From Babylonia areolata (Eukaryota > Mollusca > Gastropoda > Neogastropoda > Buccinidae), in contig NC_134899.1 of NCBI RefSeq assembly GCF_041734735.1, positions 7,378,149 through 7,442,148 of the forward strand: 64,000 nt of DNA, in the 5' to 3' direction. Positions 54,060 to 64,000 of this stretch are shown in pieces. The notes under the pieces are model-generated. The model saw nothing but the letters and a program-made list of their open reading frames with translations. It did not search any database and had not been told where the DNA came from. The position numbers were made by a program, and so were the translations under genes. Within the stretch, counting starts at the first letter, position 1. Every line of letters begins with the position of its first letter.

Positions 54060-56510
54060 TTCAACAGGATGCTGACCTTCAGAAAACATACGGAAAATAC
54101 TGTGGCCTTTCAGTCTTAAAAGCAATGGCAACCAAAGGTATTGAACAACGCCACCTCTTCCTGCTATACCAATCACTCGTCCTCAGTGTGATCGACTACG
54201 GACTTGGGCTAACAACACCATCTCAAAGCAACCTCCTAAAATCAGAAAGAGCTCAAAATGAAGCTGATTCTTGGAACAACAAAAGACACGCCCACGGAAA
54301 CCAAGCGATACCTGCTTGACCTTCCTTCAGTGCAGGCCAGAAACAAATTAGAATAGGTTAAGACCTATATCACAAGAGGCAAAATAGGTATTTTAAGGTG
54401 TACACCATTAGTAACGTCAAACCTGTTTTAATTACTAAAATAAAAAAGGCTGGGTTTGGCAAGAATCGCATCCTGGTTTACCACGATTGACCAATAAATG
54501 TCATATTGTAAATGCCGGGCAGTATAAGTCCCAATACAAACATGTCAAACTCAGAGGTTAAGCAAACTACAGCAGGGTCCTCATTACATGGTCGGTTGAC
54601 CAAAGAATCACATCCTGGTTTACCACAATTGACCAATTAATGTCATACTGTAAATGCCCGGCAGTATACGTCACAACACAAACACGTCAAACCCAAAGGC
54701 TAAGCAAACTACAGCAGGGTCCTCATTACATGGTCGGATGACCAAAGAATCACAAAGTCAAGTTCGGAGATCCCACGAAGAGGGAAAGTTTACTTAGCTG
54801 ACAAGTTACAGTCACAATGTTTTGGTGGCAACGGCTTCTCCAAGAGAAGAGCCAACACGCCGCGGTTTACGCTAGAAATTAGTTAGTCAATATTTTTCCC
54901 CAACCCCACTATATAGGCAGCTACCAACAAGCCCCTCGTCAGACTCTCACAGTCAGACTCTCACACCGAGTCTCCCTTACGACCAACACCCTCGGCTCTT
55001 CAGCCCCTCAGCTCCTCCGAGCCTGCACTAGCCACCTGCAATATGTGTACAGGTATGTGTGACCTCTACCATGTTCTTGTTAGGACAGAGAATATTTTAG
55101 CATGATGATAACTTAGCATGAAGCCAAGAATAATGTGGCTGCAATAAACGAGTTGCTAGAAATTCAAATACTGTCTGTGTCTGTGTTTAGCTAGTTAATA
55201 CCTTGTTTCATCTTGGTGTGACTGAAAGTTTGAGGAGGATATTCGAACCTGTTTGCTGCTGCTTGAAATGTTAGCTAGTGATGAAATTCTTCTCGTCTCA
55301 TTCTGTCTCTGGACTCGACCTGGTGCTCTATGTCGTTTTAGTCTATGAATAAATGTCGTTGCCTACCAGGAAGAAGTTAATTGAAGAACAAAGCTTCCTT
55401 CTTTAGAACAACCAAACTCGCACACTATCGTAGGGTAGAAATTCACGCGAATTCCTTTCGTGTGATAGTTGGTGAAGATGACTCCCCAATCCATTAGTGT
55501 AACACCACGTAGGGTAGAAATATTCACGCGTATTTCCTTTCGGGTGATACCTACTTCAAAGCATTAGAAAACCTTCAAAACCCACTGCATGACGCCGTCA
55601 AAAAACCAAAAGGCAGCCGTCTAGGACGAGGAAGGTCATGGATGGGGCAAGCAGAAGACACAATCCAGCTACTATGCCGACTACAAGACCTGAAAGAAAC
55701 AAAAGAATGGGAGAAAAACCCCGAAAACCTCAACCATCTATTCAACACAGCCATTTCACCCACTCTAGGAAGACATTGTCGGGAATGACCAGAGGGCAAA
55801 ACTGATGCGGAAGTGAGGCTACTCATAGAAGGAAACAGTAAAGAAGAGGACATCATCATATACACAGATGGCTCAGTCACCAAAGACCAATCCGGTTGGG
55901 GATTCACTGTGAAACAAAATGGAAAAACAATTAGGGAAGAGAATGCTGCTTACAAAATCAAACCTCCAGCCTTACGATGGAAGTTGAAGCTGTGACACAT
56001 GCCCTCCAGTGGCTATCGTCCATCCATATGCCCGGAAACCAACATGCCATGATTCTGACCGACTCAATGAACCTCATACAGAAAATTGAAAACGGAATGG
56101 GAAGCCCAGAGTGGCATAAGGCAATGCGCAACTTTCAGATAAAAAAAAACTCACATGGTCATACTGCCCGGGACATGCAGGTGTTAAGGGAAATGAGCGA
56201 GCTGACAGACTTGCTGGTAACGCAACACCAACGAGCGGCCTACATCTAGGAAAATCGGAAATCCTCAGACAAGTCAAAGAATATAAAAAAGAACAGGTAC
56301 AAGGCCATCACACCATCGATCGCCTCAAAGAAATAAAAGCAGAAAGAGAGAGCGGCCGTAAGTCTAGCATGAAAGGTAGAGCACGATGCTTTGCAAATCA
56401 AACAAATATCAGCATCATTTCTAAACCAACATTGCGCAAATTTTTTCAAAACGGAACAGTCTCTGTGGGCTTTTCCAAATACAATAGACTGAGCAACACA
56501 CTAGACGCCA
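54060..56510 (+). mobile_element. LINE with RNase H domain (I/Nimb type), 3' part, broken
   Basis: Part one (54060-54390): KGIEQRHLFLLYQSLVLSVI, DYGLGLTTPSQSNLL and DLPSVQARNKLE, with frameshifts. Part two (55551-56510): the end of the polymerase region (LGRGRSWMGQAEDTIQLLCR), then an RNase H domain with IIIYTDGSVTKDQSGWGFTV (first Asp), MEVEAVTHALQW (Glu, after a 1-base shift near 55990) and AMILTDSMNLIQKIENG (second Asp). The two parts are separated by a roughly 1.16-kb insert that fell between adjacent codons. 5'-truncated. It sits inside a minisatellite. Confidence 0.82.
54391..55550. mobile_element. LTR-like insert (possible solo LTR) inside the LINE
   Basis: About 1.16 kb with no coding content interrupts the LINE. 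It has a 142-bp direct duplication (54463-54604, 54605-54746) like a doubled enhancer block, then a TATATA box (54909) and AATAAA signals (55143, 55348). This order resembles U3-R-U5 of an LTR. No clear target duplication of 4-6 bp; TA is shared at the borders. It has no internal genes, so it would be a fossil solo LTR, younger than the LINE. A long non-autonomous DNA element is the alternative. Confidence 0.4.
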
Positions 56511-56564
56511 CGTTCTTGGCATCAGAGATCTTTTCCCATCCCTCTTGCGGCCAATCAGTGGCAG

Positions 56565-57175
56565 CCTCTGTGCGTGTGTGTTTGTGTGTATGTGTGGGTC
56601 TGTGTGTTTTAGTGCGTTTGTGCATGCGCGAGGGTCTAAGTGTACACAAGTGTCAGGAGAGTTCTGTGCACGTGCGTATGTGGGGGTGGGGGCGGGGGAG
56701 GAGGGGGGGTAGAGGATGAGGTATGTGTGTGTATGCATGCCTACACTGTGGGAGCAACGGAATATTGGAACGTGCGGGTGTGTATATATATATATATATA
56801 TCTGTATATATGTGTGTGGGGTTGGCGGTGGGGGATATGGGCGTATGTGTGTGTGCTTGTACAAGTAAGTGTTCATCTGTGTGTGTGTGTGTGCCGTGGA
56901 AGCTGTGATACGTAACCCAGAAATGAGTGTGTGGAGGAGCGGGGTAGAGGAGGTGCAGGGTAATGTGTGTGTGGGGTATGTGTGTGTGTGTGTGTGTTGG
57001 GGCTCATGTACGTTTATATATATATATATATCTATGTGTGTGTGTGTGTGGCTGAGTGTGCACATGTTCTTATATTGATATGCAATGTATGTATCCTAAA
57101 TTCTACTGTATATGTGTTTGTGTGTGATTTTCGATTTATGTTTGTAGCTTTTTAAGTACTATCCCCCCCCCCCCC
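56565..57175. repeat. GT/GGGT/TA low-complexity region
   Basis: GT-rich with G-runs (56680-56710), two short TA runs (56785-56802, 57015-57030) and a C-run at 57163-57176. Confidence 0.8.
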
Positions 57176-57229
57176 CAATATTTCTTGTGACCCTGGTACA
57201 CTCGGTAACAAAGGCATTCTGTTCAATTT

Positions 57230-57854
57230 ATTTCATTATGTCTAAACGACATCAACATAGCACTACACCTGAGGTATATGTCTTTGTGCCACGCTATTTT
57301 ATTTCTTTCTCTCTCTTTCTTCTTTATTTATTTATTTCTTTCTTTCATAATGTCTAAACGCCATCAACACAGCACTACACCTGATGAACACGTATTTGTG
57401 CCACGTTATTTCATCTATTCCTCTCTCTCTCACTTTCTTTCTTTCTTTCTTTCATAATGTCTAAACGACATCACTACAGCACTACACCTGACATACACGT
57501 ATCATTGCCACGCCATTTTATTTATTTCTCTCTCTCACACTTTCTTTCTTTCTCTCTTTCTTTCTTTCTTTCATAATGTCTAAACGACATCAACACGGCA
57601 CTACACCTGGCATGCACGTATCATTGCCACGCCATTTTATTTATTTCTCTCTCTCACACTTTCTTTCTTTCTCTCTTTCTTTCTTTCAAAATGTCTAAAC
57701 GACATCAACTCAGCACTACACCTGAGATATATGCATCAGTGTCACGCCATTTTATTTCTTTCTCTCTCATTTACTTTTTTTTTCTTTTCATTGTGTCTAA
57801 ACGACATCAACATAGCACTACACCTGAGATATATGCATTTGTGTCACGCTATTT

Positions 57855-57904
<50 letters not shown>

Positions 57905-57990
57905 CTTTCTTTCTGTCTTTCATAATGTCTAAACGACAACAACACAGCACTACACCTGACATACACGCATCAGCGCCACGCCATTTTCAC
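57230..57990. repeat. About 117-bp minisatellite, right part
   Basis: Seven units beginning ATAATGTCTAAACGACATCA, then CAGCACTACACCTGA and CACGCCATTTTATTTCTTT with a CT-rich end. Some units keep one frame open (MSKRHQHSTTPEIYA), but only over three units. Confidence 0.92.
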
Positions 57991-58295
57991 CTGACGAACA
58001 GCAAAGCTACAACGAAAGACACAGAGGTAAGAGTGACCACTGACCTGAACAAGGAGACCTGCGTTCTTTCTGGACTTGACCTGAGGTCAGTTTCGTGGTC
58101 AGAACCAAAAAAGTCGCCCACGCGTAGCATGGACATTTTGTTCATTCTGTCAAAGGACTCAAGCGAAAGCTTTTGATGCAGTGAAGCGAAACCAGGTGTA
58201 GTTTCGGTGGTGGGTGGTGGTTCTATAATCAAGGCTATTGCTACCTTGTTTACTGCAAAAAAACAAATTTGGTTTGCGAAGCTTTCGGTGTGTGT

Positions 58296-58340
58296 GTGTG
58301 TGTGTGTGTGTTGTTGTTGTTGTTGTTGTTGTTGTTGTCT
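58296..58340. repeat. GT and GTT microsatellite
   Basis: (GT)n passes into (GTT)n. Confidence 0.9.
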
Positions 58341-58404
58341 CTTTTTTGTATTATTCTGTTTATTTGAAAGATGTTGCCTATTGGTGTTACTAAATCACAC
58401 AGGA

Positions 58405-58990
58405 AAATAAAATGAAATGACATGAAATAGCATGGAGTAAATCAGATAGAGTAACATGAAATGACATGAAATAGCATGAAGTAAATCAGATAGAATAACA
58501 TGAAATAGCATGAAGTAAATCAGATAGAATAACATGAAACGACATGAAATAGCATGAAGTAAATCAGATAGAATACCATGAAATGGCATGAAATAGCGTG
58601 AAGTAAATCAGATAGAATACCATGAAATGGCATGAAATAGCGTGGAGTAAATCAGATAGAATAACATGAAATGACATGAAACAGCATGAAGTAAATCAGA
58701 TAGAATACCATGAAATGACATGGAATAACATGAAGTAAATCAGATAGAATAACATCAAATGACGTGAAATAGCATGAAGTAAATCAGATAGAATAGCATG
58801 AAATGACATGAAATAGCATGAAGTAAACCAGATAGAATAACATGAAATGACATGGAATAACATGAAGTAAATCAGACAGAATAGCATGAAATGACATGAA
58901 ATAGCACGAAGTAAACCAGATAGAATAACATGAAATGACATGAAATAGCATGAAGTAAATCAGATAGAATAACATGAAATGACATAGAGT
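58405..58990. repeat. 44-bp minisatellite
   Basis: About 13 units of GAAATGACATGAAATAGCAT, then GAAGTAAATCAGATAGAATA and ACAT. Some units are shortened. The open Phe/Ile/Ser-rich minus-strand frames are repeat artefacts. Confidence 0.92.
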
Positions 58991-59299
58991 GTAATGAAAT
59001 ATTACGATTATGCAGTTAACTGTATTTGCTATGAACGCACTGTACCGAAAAACCAGAAAGGGGAAAAGGAAATTTCTTTTTTTTGTAACAGAAAAACAGA
59101 GCACGTAAAATAAAAAGAAAGAAAAGAAATTAGAATGAACTTTTCTTTATAGATTAGATACTCTCACTTTCTGCATTTTTCAGTTTTTCTCATTGACTTG
59201 TAGATTTCAGCTCGACGAAATATCTGTCGTGAACTTGGTAGCTGGTAATTACCAATTACTGTTTCTTTGTCTGTCTGTATGCATGTGTATATGTCTGTC

Positions 59300-59450
59300 T
59301 GACTCTCTCTCTCTCTCTGTCTCTCTGTGTCTCTGTCTCTGTCTGTCTGTCTGTCTGTCTCTCTTTCTCTCTCTCTCTGTCTGTCTGTCTGTCTCTGTGT
59401 CTCTGTCTTTCTCTGTGTCTCTGTCTCTCTCTCGTTTTCTCTTTCTCATT
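59300..59450. repeat. CT/TGTC simple repeat
   Basis: CTCT and CTGT steps; no gene. Confidence 0.9.
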
Positions 59451-59559
59451 TATATTTGAATAACATATATAGGTATGCTTGTGTGTATGTCCATTGTACA
59501 TTACTATTATGTTCGTCCTTTTTTTTTTTTTTTAAGTCTCCATGTCTGTTTTCACTTGT

Positions 59560-59955
59560 CCATTGTACACAATTCTACAAGATCCAGGCCTTCGAGAACA
59601 AATGCCTGAGGAAGCTCCTTCAAATTCCCTGGATCGAGCACAGGACCAACGAACATGTACAGAGCAGAATTGAGAACCTTGCTGGACCTCAGGAACCTCT
59701 CCTTTCAACTGTGAAGAGACGCAAGCTGATATGGTTTGGACACAACACTCGACACACCAGCTTGTCCAAAACAATCATGCAAGGCACCATCGAGGGCGGG
59801 AGAAGAGGAAGACAGCGGAAGAACTGGCATGAGAACATCAAACAATGGACCGGACTCCACACACGTGAGCTGCTGCCAGCGGCTGCCGACAGAGACAGAT
59901 GGAGAAGGGAGGTTGCGTCTGCGGTCCTCAAGCTTCCCCCAACGACTACTTTGTA
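59560..59955 (+). mobile_element. LINE C-terminal fragment (RTE-like)
   Basis: Open frame with FENKCLRKLLQIPWIEHRTN, RRKLIWFGHNTRHTSLSKTI, MQGTIEGGRRGRQRKNW and a stop at 59954. This matches the end of RTE-like non-LTR proteins (WFGH..R, GGRRRGRQ). 5'-truncated. The same domain recurs on the minus strand at 62316-62625. Confidence 0.78.
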
Positions 59956-60065
59956 GTTATGGGCCTGACATGTGTGATGCGAGATGATTGTACACGTATG
60001 GAATAAAAGTGTTTGGTATATGCTGCATATATTTATGTACTGTGAATGCACTGTGCCTGGTTTTT

Positions 60066-60119
60066 GACTCACTTGTGTAAACAAAGTGAGTCTACGTTTT
60101 AACTCGGTGTTCGATTGTC

Positions 60120-60164
<45 letters not shown>

Positions 60165-60667
60165 GTGGTAAACTTTAACATTAACATTTTCTCTGCAAAT
60201 ACTTTGTCAGTTGACATCAAATTAGGCATAAAATAGGAAAAATTCAGTTCTTTCCAGTCATCTTGTTTAAAACAATATTGCACCTCTGGGATGGGCACAA
60301 AAAAATTAAAAAAAAGGAAGCCAAATTATATGCAAACTGCATTTACTGTTATATTTATATTTTTTGTATTCTCTAAACTTGGCACTTTGATCTGATATTC
60401 GACACAACAAGAGCAGTCATAATTATCATTTTTTGTTCAAACAGGAACTTCTTTTGCTAAGCATGGAAGTTTTATTTATTTTGCAAACGTTTTGGTGCAG
60501 ATAGTTAAAAAGGGAAAATACTCTGTAATTAATGCTAGGGGACTTAATTTGCTTTAATCTGGTTAGGACTTCTTCTTTTTTTTTTTTTAACGCGAAGCTT
60601 TATAATAACAAATACAGAACACATTTTAACGATTAGATTTTTTTTTAAAGTGTATCACAAGTGAGTC
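60066..60667. mobile_element. Dispersed non-coding repeat with 12-bp inverted ends, copy 2
   Basis: Starts GACTCACTTGTG (60066-60077) and ends CACAAGTGAGTC (60656-60667), a perfect inverted pair. The left end also folds back on AAGTGAGTC at 60084-60092. Homology with copy 1 runs a further roughly 18 bases past the right end, so the true border may be near 60690. Possibly a non-autonomous DNA transposon; no target duplication recognised. Confidence 0.6.
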
Positions 60668-60824
60668 TTGAAGGCCTTGCCTCTCTTGTCTATTATTTTA
60701 TTCATCGATGTTTTGTGATCTGTTTGGATTCTGTTTATTATGACTGTCTTTTTTTTCTTAGGGTTTTTTTTTCCTAGAAGGGGTGGATGTAAAGAGTGTT
60801 TGTTTATTCCACTTCCATCATCAA

Positions 60825-61155
60825 AAGATGTGTGTCATCGCTGTGGTTATTGTTATCGTTTTTCTGTCATCGCTGTGGTTATTGTTAAAGATGTCTATCA
60901 TCACTGTGGTTATTGTTATCGTTTTTCTGTCATCGCTGTGGTTATTGTTAAAGATGTCTGTCATCACTGTGGTTATTGTTATCGTTTTTCTGTCATCGCT
61001 GTGGTTATTGTTAAAGATGTCTGTCATCGCTGTGGTTATTGTTAAAGATGTGTGTCATCGCTGTGGTTATTGTTATCGTTTTTCTGTCATCGCTGTGGTT
61101 ATTGTTAAAGATGTCTATCATCACTGTGGTTATTGTTATCGTTTTTCTGTCATCT
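60825..61155. repeat. Minisatellite with GTCATCGCTGTGGTTATTGT
   Basis: A 28-36-base motif alternates between two endings (TATCGTTTTTCT and TAAAGATGTCT), about ten copies. It makes a hydrophobic open frame, and its other frames are open too. Confidence 0.88.
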
Positions 61156-61414
61156 GCCGGGTAGAATTCTCCTTGACTGTCGCGATGTCATCAGATTTTT
61201 GTTTTATTTGTTGGTTTTCATGCTGTCAACCTGTTCTCATTGCTACACATTATCATCAACAACACTACCAACAACAGTTCATCCCTGACACGCTTTTTTT
61301 GTACGGGGACTACGGTAACTCTGAACACATCCTTTGGAACCAAAAAAACAAAGGGGGAGGGAGGGAGGGGTACGATAATGTGGGGGGATGGAGGAGGGAA
61401 GGGGTGTGGAAACT

Positions 61415-61425
61415 AGGAATCCCAT

Positions 61426-61465
<40 letters not shown>

Positions 61466-62061
61466 GTTGGGAGGGAGGTGCGGGGAGTGGAGGGTCGGGA
61501 GGGGTGGGGTGGAGGGGGGGGGGGGGGGCGGGGCGGGGCGGGGCGGGTCTTTAAAAAAAAGGAGACTGGGAAGAAAGGAATGTGGTGGAGAGAGGGGGGG
61601 GGGTGGATTTGGGGAGAGGAAGACGAGAGAGACAGACAAACAGATAGACAGATACAGACAGACAAATACAGAGAGACACGGAGAGACAGAAAGAGAGAGA
61701 GAGAGAAGGGGTGGGACAGAGAAAGAGTGAGAGAGAAGGGGAGAGACAGAGAAAGAGTGAGAGAGAAGGGAAGAGAGAGAGAGAGAAGGGGAGAGACAGA
61801 GAAAGAGTGAGAGAGAAGGAGAGAGACAGAGAGAGAGAGAAGGGGAGAGACAGAGAGAGAGAGAAAGAGTGAGAGAGAAGGGGAGAGACAGAGAGAGAGA
61901 GAGAAGGGGAGAGAGAGAGAGAAGGGGAGAGACAGAGAAAGAGTGAGAGAGAAGGAGAGAGACAGAGAGAGAGAGAGAAAGAGTGAGAGAGAAGGGGAGA
62001 GACAGAGAGAGAGAAGGGGAGAGACAGAGAAAGAGTGAGAGAGAAGGGGAGAGAGAGAGAG
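61415..62061. repeat. CT, G-run and GA arrays
   Basis: (CT)n at 61430-61463, G-rich patch at 61470-61550, then a GA-rich minisatellite of GAGAGACAGAGAAAGAGTGA and GAAGGG units up to the LINE. Confidence 0.9.
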
Positions 62062-63540
62062 ATTCGGGATTCGGATTCGGATGATTTATTCATATAGGCC
62101 ATTGCCCCTCATGAAGGGGTGCAGTATACAACATTATTAAACATGCAAGTGCACAAGACGAAACAATCATCAAAGGAATTATGATATTATTGATCTTAAC
62201 TTAAATGCTTTATATATGTAAATGGACAAATTCTTTACAATGCTTTCTTTATTAGATGCCATCAAAAAACTTAGCCGAAACTGATTTGGAAACTTAAAAT
62301 ACTTTCGTGGAATATCGTCACCGTCACCGTCACCGATCCCTCAGATTCCGAATCCTTTGGGGCGCCTTTGAAGCTTTGTCAACCACCTTTCTCCAGTCCT
62401 CGCGTCTCTCGGCCGCTCTCAGGGTGTCTCTCAGTTCCATGCCTGTCCACTCTCGGATGTTGTCCTCCCATCTCTTCCTTTGTCTGCCTCTTCTTCTTCC
62501 TCCCCTCACTGTGCCTTGTAAGATTGTTTTAGCAAGACCAGAGGAGCGTGTGACATGACCAAACCACTTCAGTTTTCGTTGTCTGGCGAGTGTTTGAAGG
62601 TCAGTATAGGGCCCGATTTCACTGCGGAATATACTGTTCTCTTAATTTACTTAAAGCAGGACAACATAAAATAAAGTGTAACTCATCTTCAACACCACTT
62701 CTACACAGAGGGCAATTCAACTCATCCACAGTATGCTTTCTGTACCGATAATAATGTTGAGCAATTTCTGAAATACCTAATCTAAATCTTGCCATTATGA
62801 ATTTTAAATGTTTGTCTAAGCTAATTTGCAAGTACGTTTTCACTTCATGAGTAGTACAAAATGTTCTGTACATTTCAAACCGGTCGCTGTCTTCCTTATG
62901 TGAGTTCCATTCCTGTCACCTGCAAACAATCAATCTTTCTTTAAATTCAATGAGAAACTGTTTAATTTCCTGGACACCTTGATTCATCCATACATATCCA
63001 AAACCATATTGGTATAATTTACATCGAATATTTGACGCCCAATTTCTTTTACCTTTTTCATCTAAATCATGTAACATCCTATAGGCTTTACGTGGCAGTC
63101 TGTAATTATCCATTCTCGTTAACTTCAACCAGTACCGAATACAACGTATCGTAGAATTTATATGAATTGGATATCTATTAGTTTCGCCATATACAAGATC
63201 ATTGGGCGTTCGCATTTCAATCCCCAGAAACTTTTTTAAAGCAAATAAGTGTACTTTTTCAATATGGCATGCTGAAGTATCAAGGCCCCAAAGTTCTGCA
63301 CCATATTGGACAATGGGTTGAACCTGTAAATCAAATAACTTGAGAAACAAAGATAAACTGTCATTATTCAAATTACGTAATTGTCGCAAAATACATAAAA
63401 CTGCATTCTTACCTTTACTAGACAAATCGATACAGGTTGCAGTGAAGCTAAGTTTTGTTGAAAACAATATACCTAAATATTTATAAGCATTAACTACTGG
63501 CATCACAAGATTATTATATGTCCATCTTTCTCTTGGGAGA
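62062..63540 (-). mobile_element. LINE C-terminal part inserted in a GA array
   Basis: Minus-strand protein: PVVNAYKYLGILFSTKLSFT, GKNAVLCILRQLRNLNNDSL, QPIVQYGAELWGLDTSACHI, then (after a frame break near 62905) MARFRLGISEIAQHYYRYRK and the zinc-knuckle-like CPLCRSGVEDELHFILCCPA. Across the nested insert the frame continues RKYFKFPNQFRLSFLMASNK to a stop near 62170. 3' end with an ATTCGG tandem tail at 62062-62080. GA repeats lie on both sides. Clade not certain. Confidence 0.82.
62316..62625 (-). mobile_element. RTE-like LINE fragment nested in another LINE
   Basis: Minus-strand frame: RQRKLKWFGHVTRSSGLAKT, LQGTVRGGRRRGRQRKRWED and a stop, then a (GGTGAC)n tail. Flanked by a 7-bp duplication GGAATAT (62309-62315, 62626-62632). 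Removing the insert and one copy restores the open frame of the host LINE. Confidence 0.9.
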
Positions 63541-63890
63541 GACAGAGAGAGAGACAGAGAAAGAGTGAGAGAGAAGGGGAGAGATAGAGAAAGAGAGAGA
63601 GAGAAGGGGAGAGACAGAGAGAGAGGAGAGACAGAGAAGAGTGAGAGAGAAGGGAGAGATAGAGAAAGAGAGAGAGAGAAGGGGAGAGACAGATAAAGAG
63701 TGAGAGAGAAGGGGGGAGAGAGAGAGAGAAGGGAGAGATAGAAGAGAGAGAGAGAAGGGGAGAGACAGATAAAGAGTGAGAGAGAAGGGGGGAGAGAGAG
63801 AGAGAAGGGGAGAGACAGAGAAAGAGTGAGAGAGAAGGGGGGAGAGAGAGAGAGAGAGAAGGGGAGAGACAGAGAAAGAGTGAGAGAGAC
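63541..63890. repeat. GA-rich minisatellite, right part
   Basis: The same GAGAGACAGAGAAAGAGTGA / GAGAAGGGG units as at 61690-62061, continuing on the other side of the LINE. Confidence 0.9.
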
Positions 63891-63894
63891 GAAA

Positions 63895-63960
63895 CGAAAC
63901 AAAACGAATTTTTATTTCACGAGGGTACTTGAGCGAGCAGGACTGCTCTTTTTTTCATTT
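63895..63960 (-). mobile_element. LINE 3'-end remnant
   Basis: TTTTTATTTCACGAGGGTAC with a GAAACGAAACAAAACGAA run at its left. On the minus strand this is a LINE 3' end with AATAAAA and a short tandem tail. Related to 7025-7085. It also starts from a GA array. Confidence 0.45.
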
Positions 63961-64000
63961 TCTTTTTTTCTTTTTATTATTATTATTATTATTATCATTG

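Noticed and set aside
53393-54075. Ser/Leu-rich frames of about 200 codons
   Set aside because: Frames through CT repeats; typical low-complexity artefacts.
57691-58176. 161-codon frame with MSKRHQ.STTPEIYA.VSRHFIS repeats
   Set aside because: It looks like a repeat protein, but it only spans the last units of a minisatellite whose other units are out of frame.
60783-61730. 315-codon hydrophobic frame resembling repeated membrane segments
   Set aside because: It is the GTCATCGCTGTGGTTATTGT minisatellite read into GA and G-rich DNA; other frames are open too.

Overview
The window looks like nuclear DNA of a marine caenogastropod snail (Littorina/Conus-like). It is intron-rich and full of CA/GT, GA/CT and TA microsatellites. 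It carries several dispersed tRNA-headed SINE families of the kind common in these snails, and many broken LINE tails. Nothing in it looks bacterial, viral or organellar. The organism call rests on repeat style and gene structure, not on a database match.

Two host genes can be read exon by exon. On the minus strand (25703 down to 946) lies the 5' part of an orthologue of SCLT1 (sodium channel and clathrin linker 1), a coiled-coil protein of centriolar distal appendages needed to start cilia. Fifteen exons join in phase into 363 codons matching roughly the first 400 residues of the human protein; the rest lies beyond position 1. On the plus strand (32403 to 51896) lies an orthologue of CCDC169, a small coiled-coil protein of unknown function. 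Its six common exons can be entered from either of two first exons (32403-32890 or 38902-38966), both ending in the same splice phase. The genes are head to head, about 6.7 kb apart.

Layout: 1-25.7 kb is SCLT1, whose introns hold SINEs, a piggyBac-like MITE, minisatellites and a 5.3-kb satellite (13770-19051) that runs up to the splice donor of exon 6. 25.7-32.4 kb is the intergenic spacer with two tail-to-tail LINE remnants. 32.4-51.9 kb is CCDC169, with LINE relics, a 602-bp/990-bp repeat family, a G-rich minisatellite and many SINEs, including inverted copies around exon 5. 51.9-64 kb has no host gene that I can support: nested SINEs, an RNase H-bearing LINE split by an LTR-like insert, a roughly 117-bp minisatellite, a 44-bp minisatellite, an RTE-like LINE tail, and a LINE in a GA array that itself hosts another LINE fragment.

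I found no clear new multi-gene system. The most interesting items are the satellite fused to a splice donor, the GT and CA tracts replacing polypyrimidine tracts at two acceptors, the alternative first exons of CCDC169, the inverted repeats bracketing one of its exons, and several dated nests of insertions.
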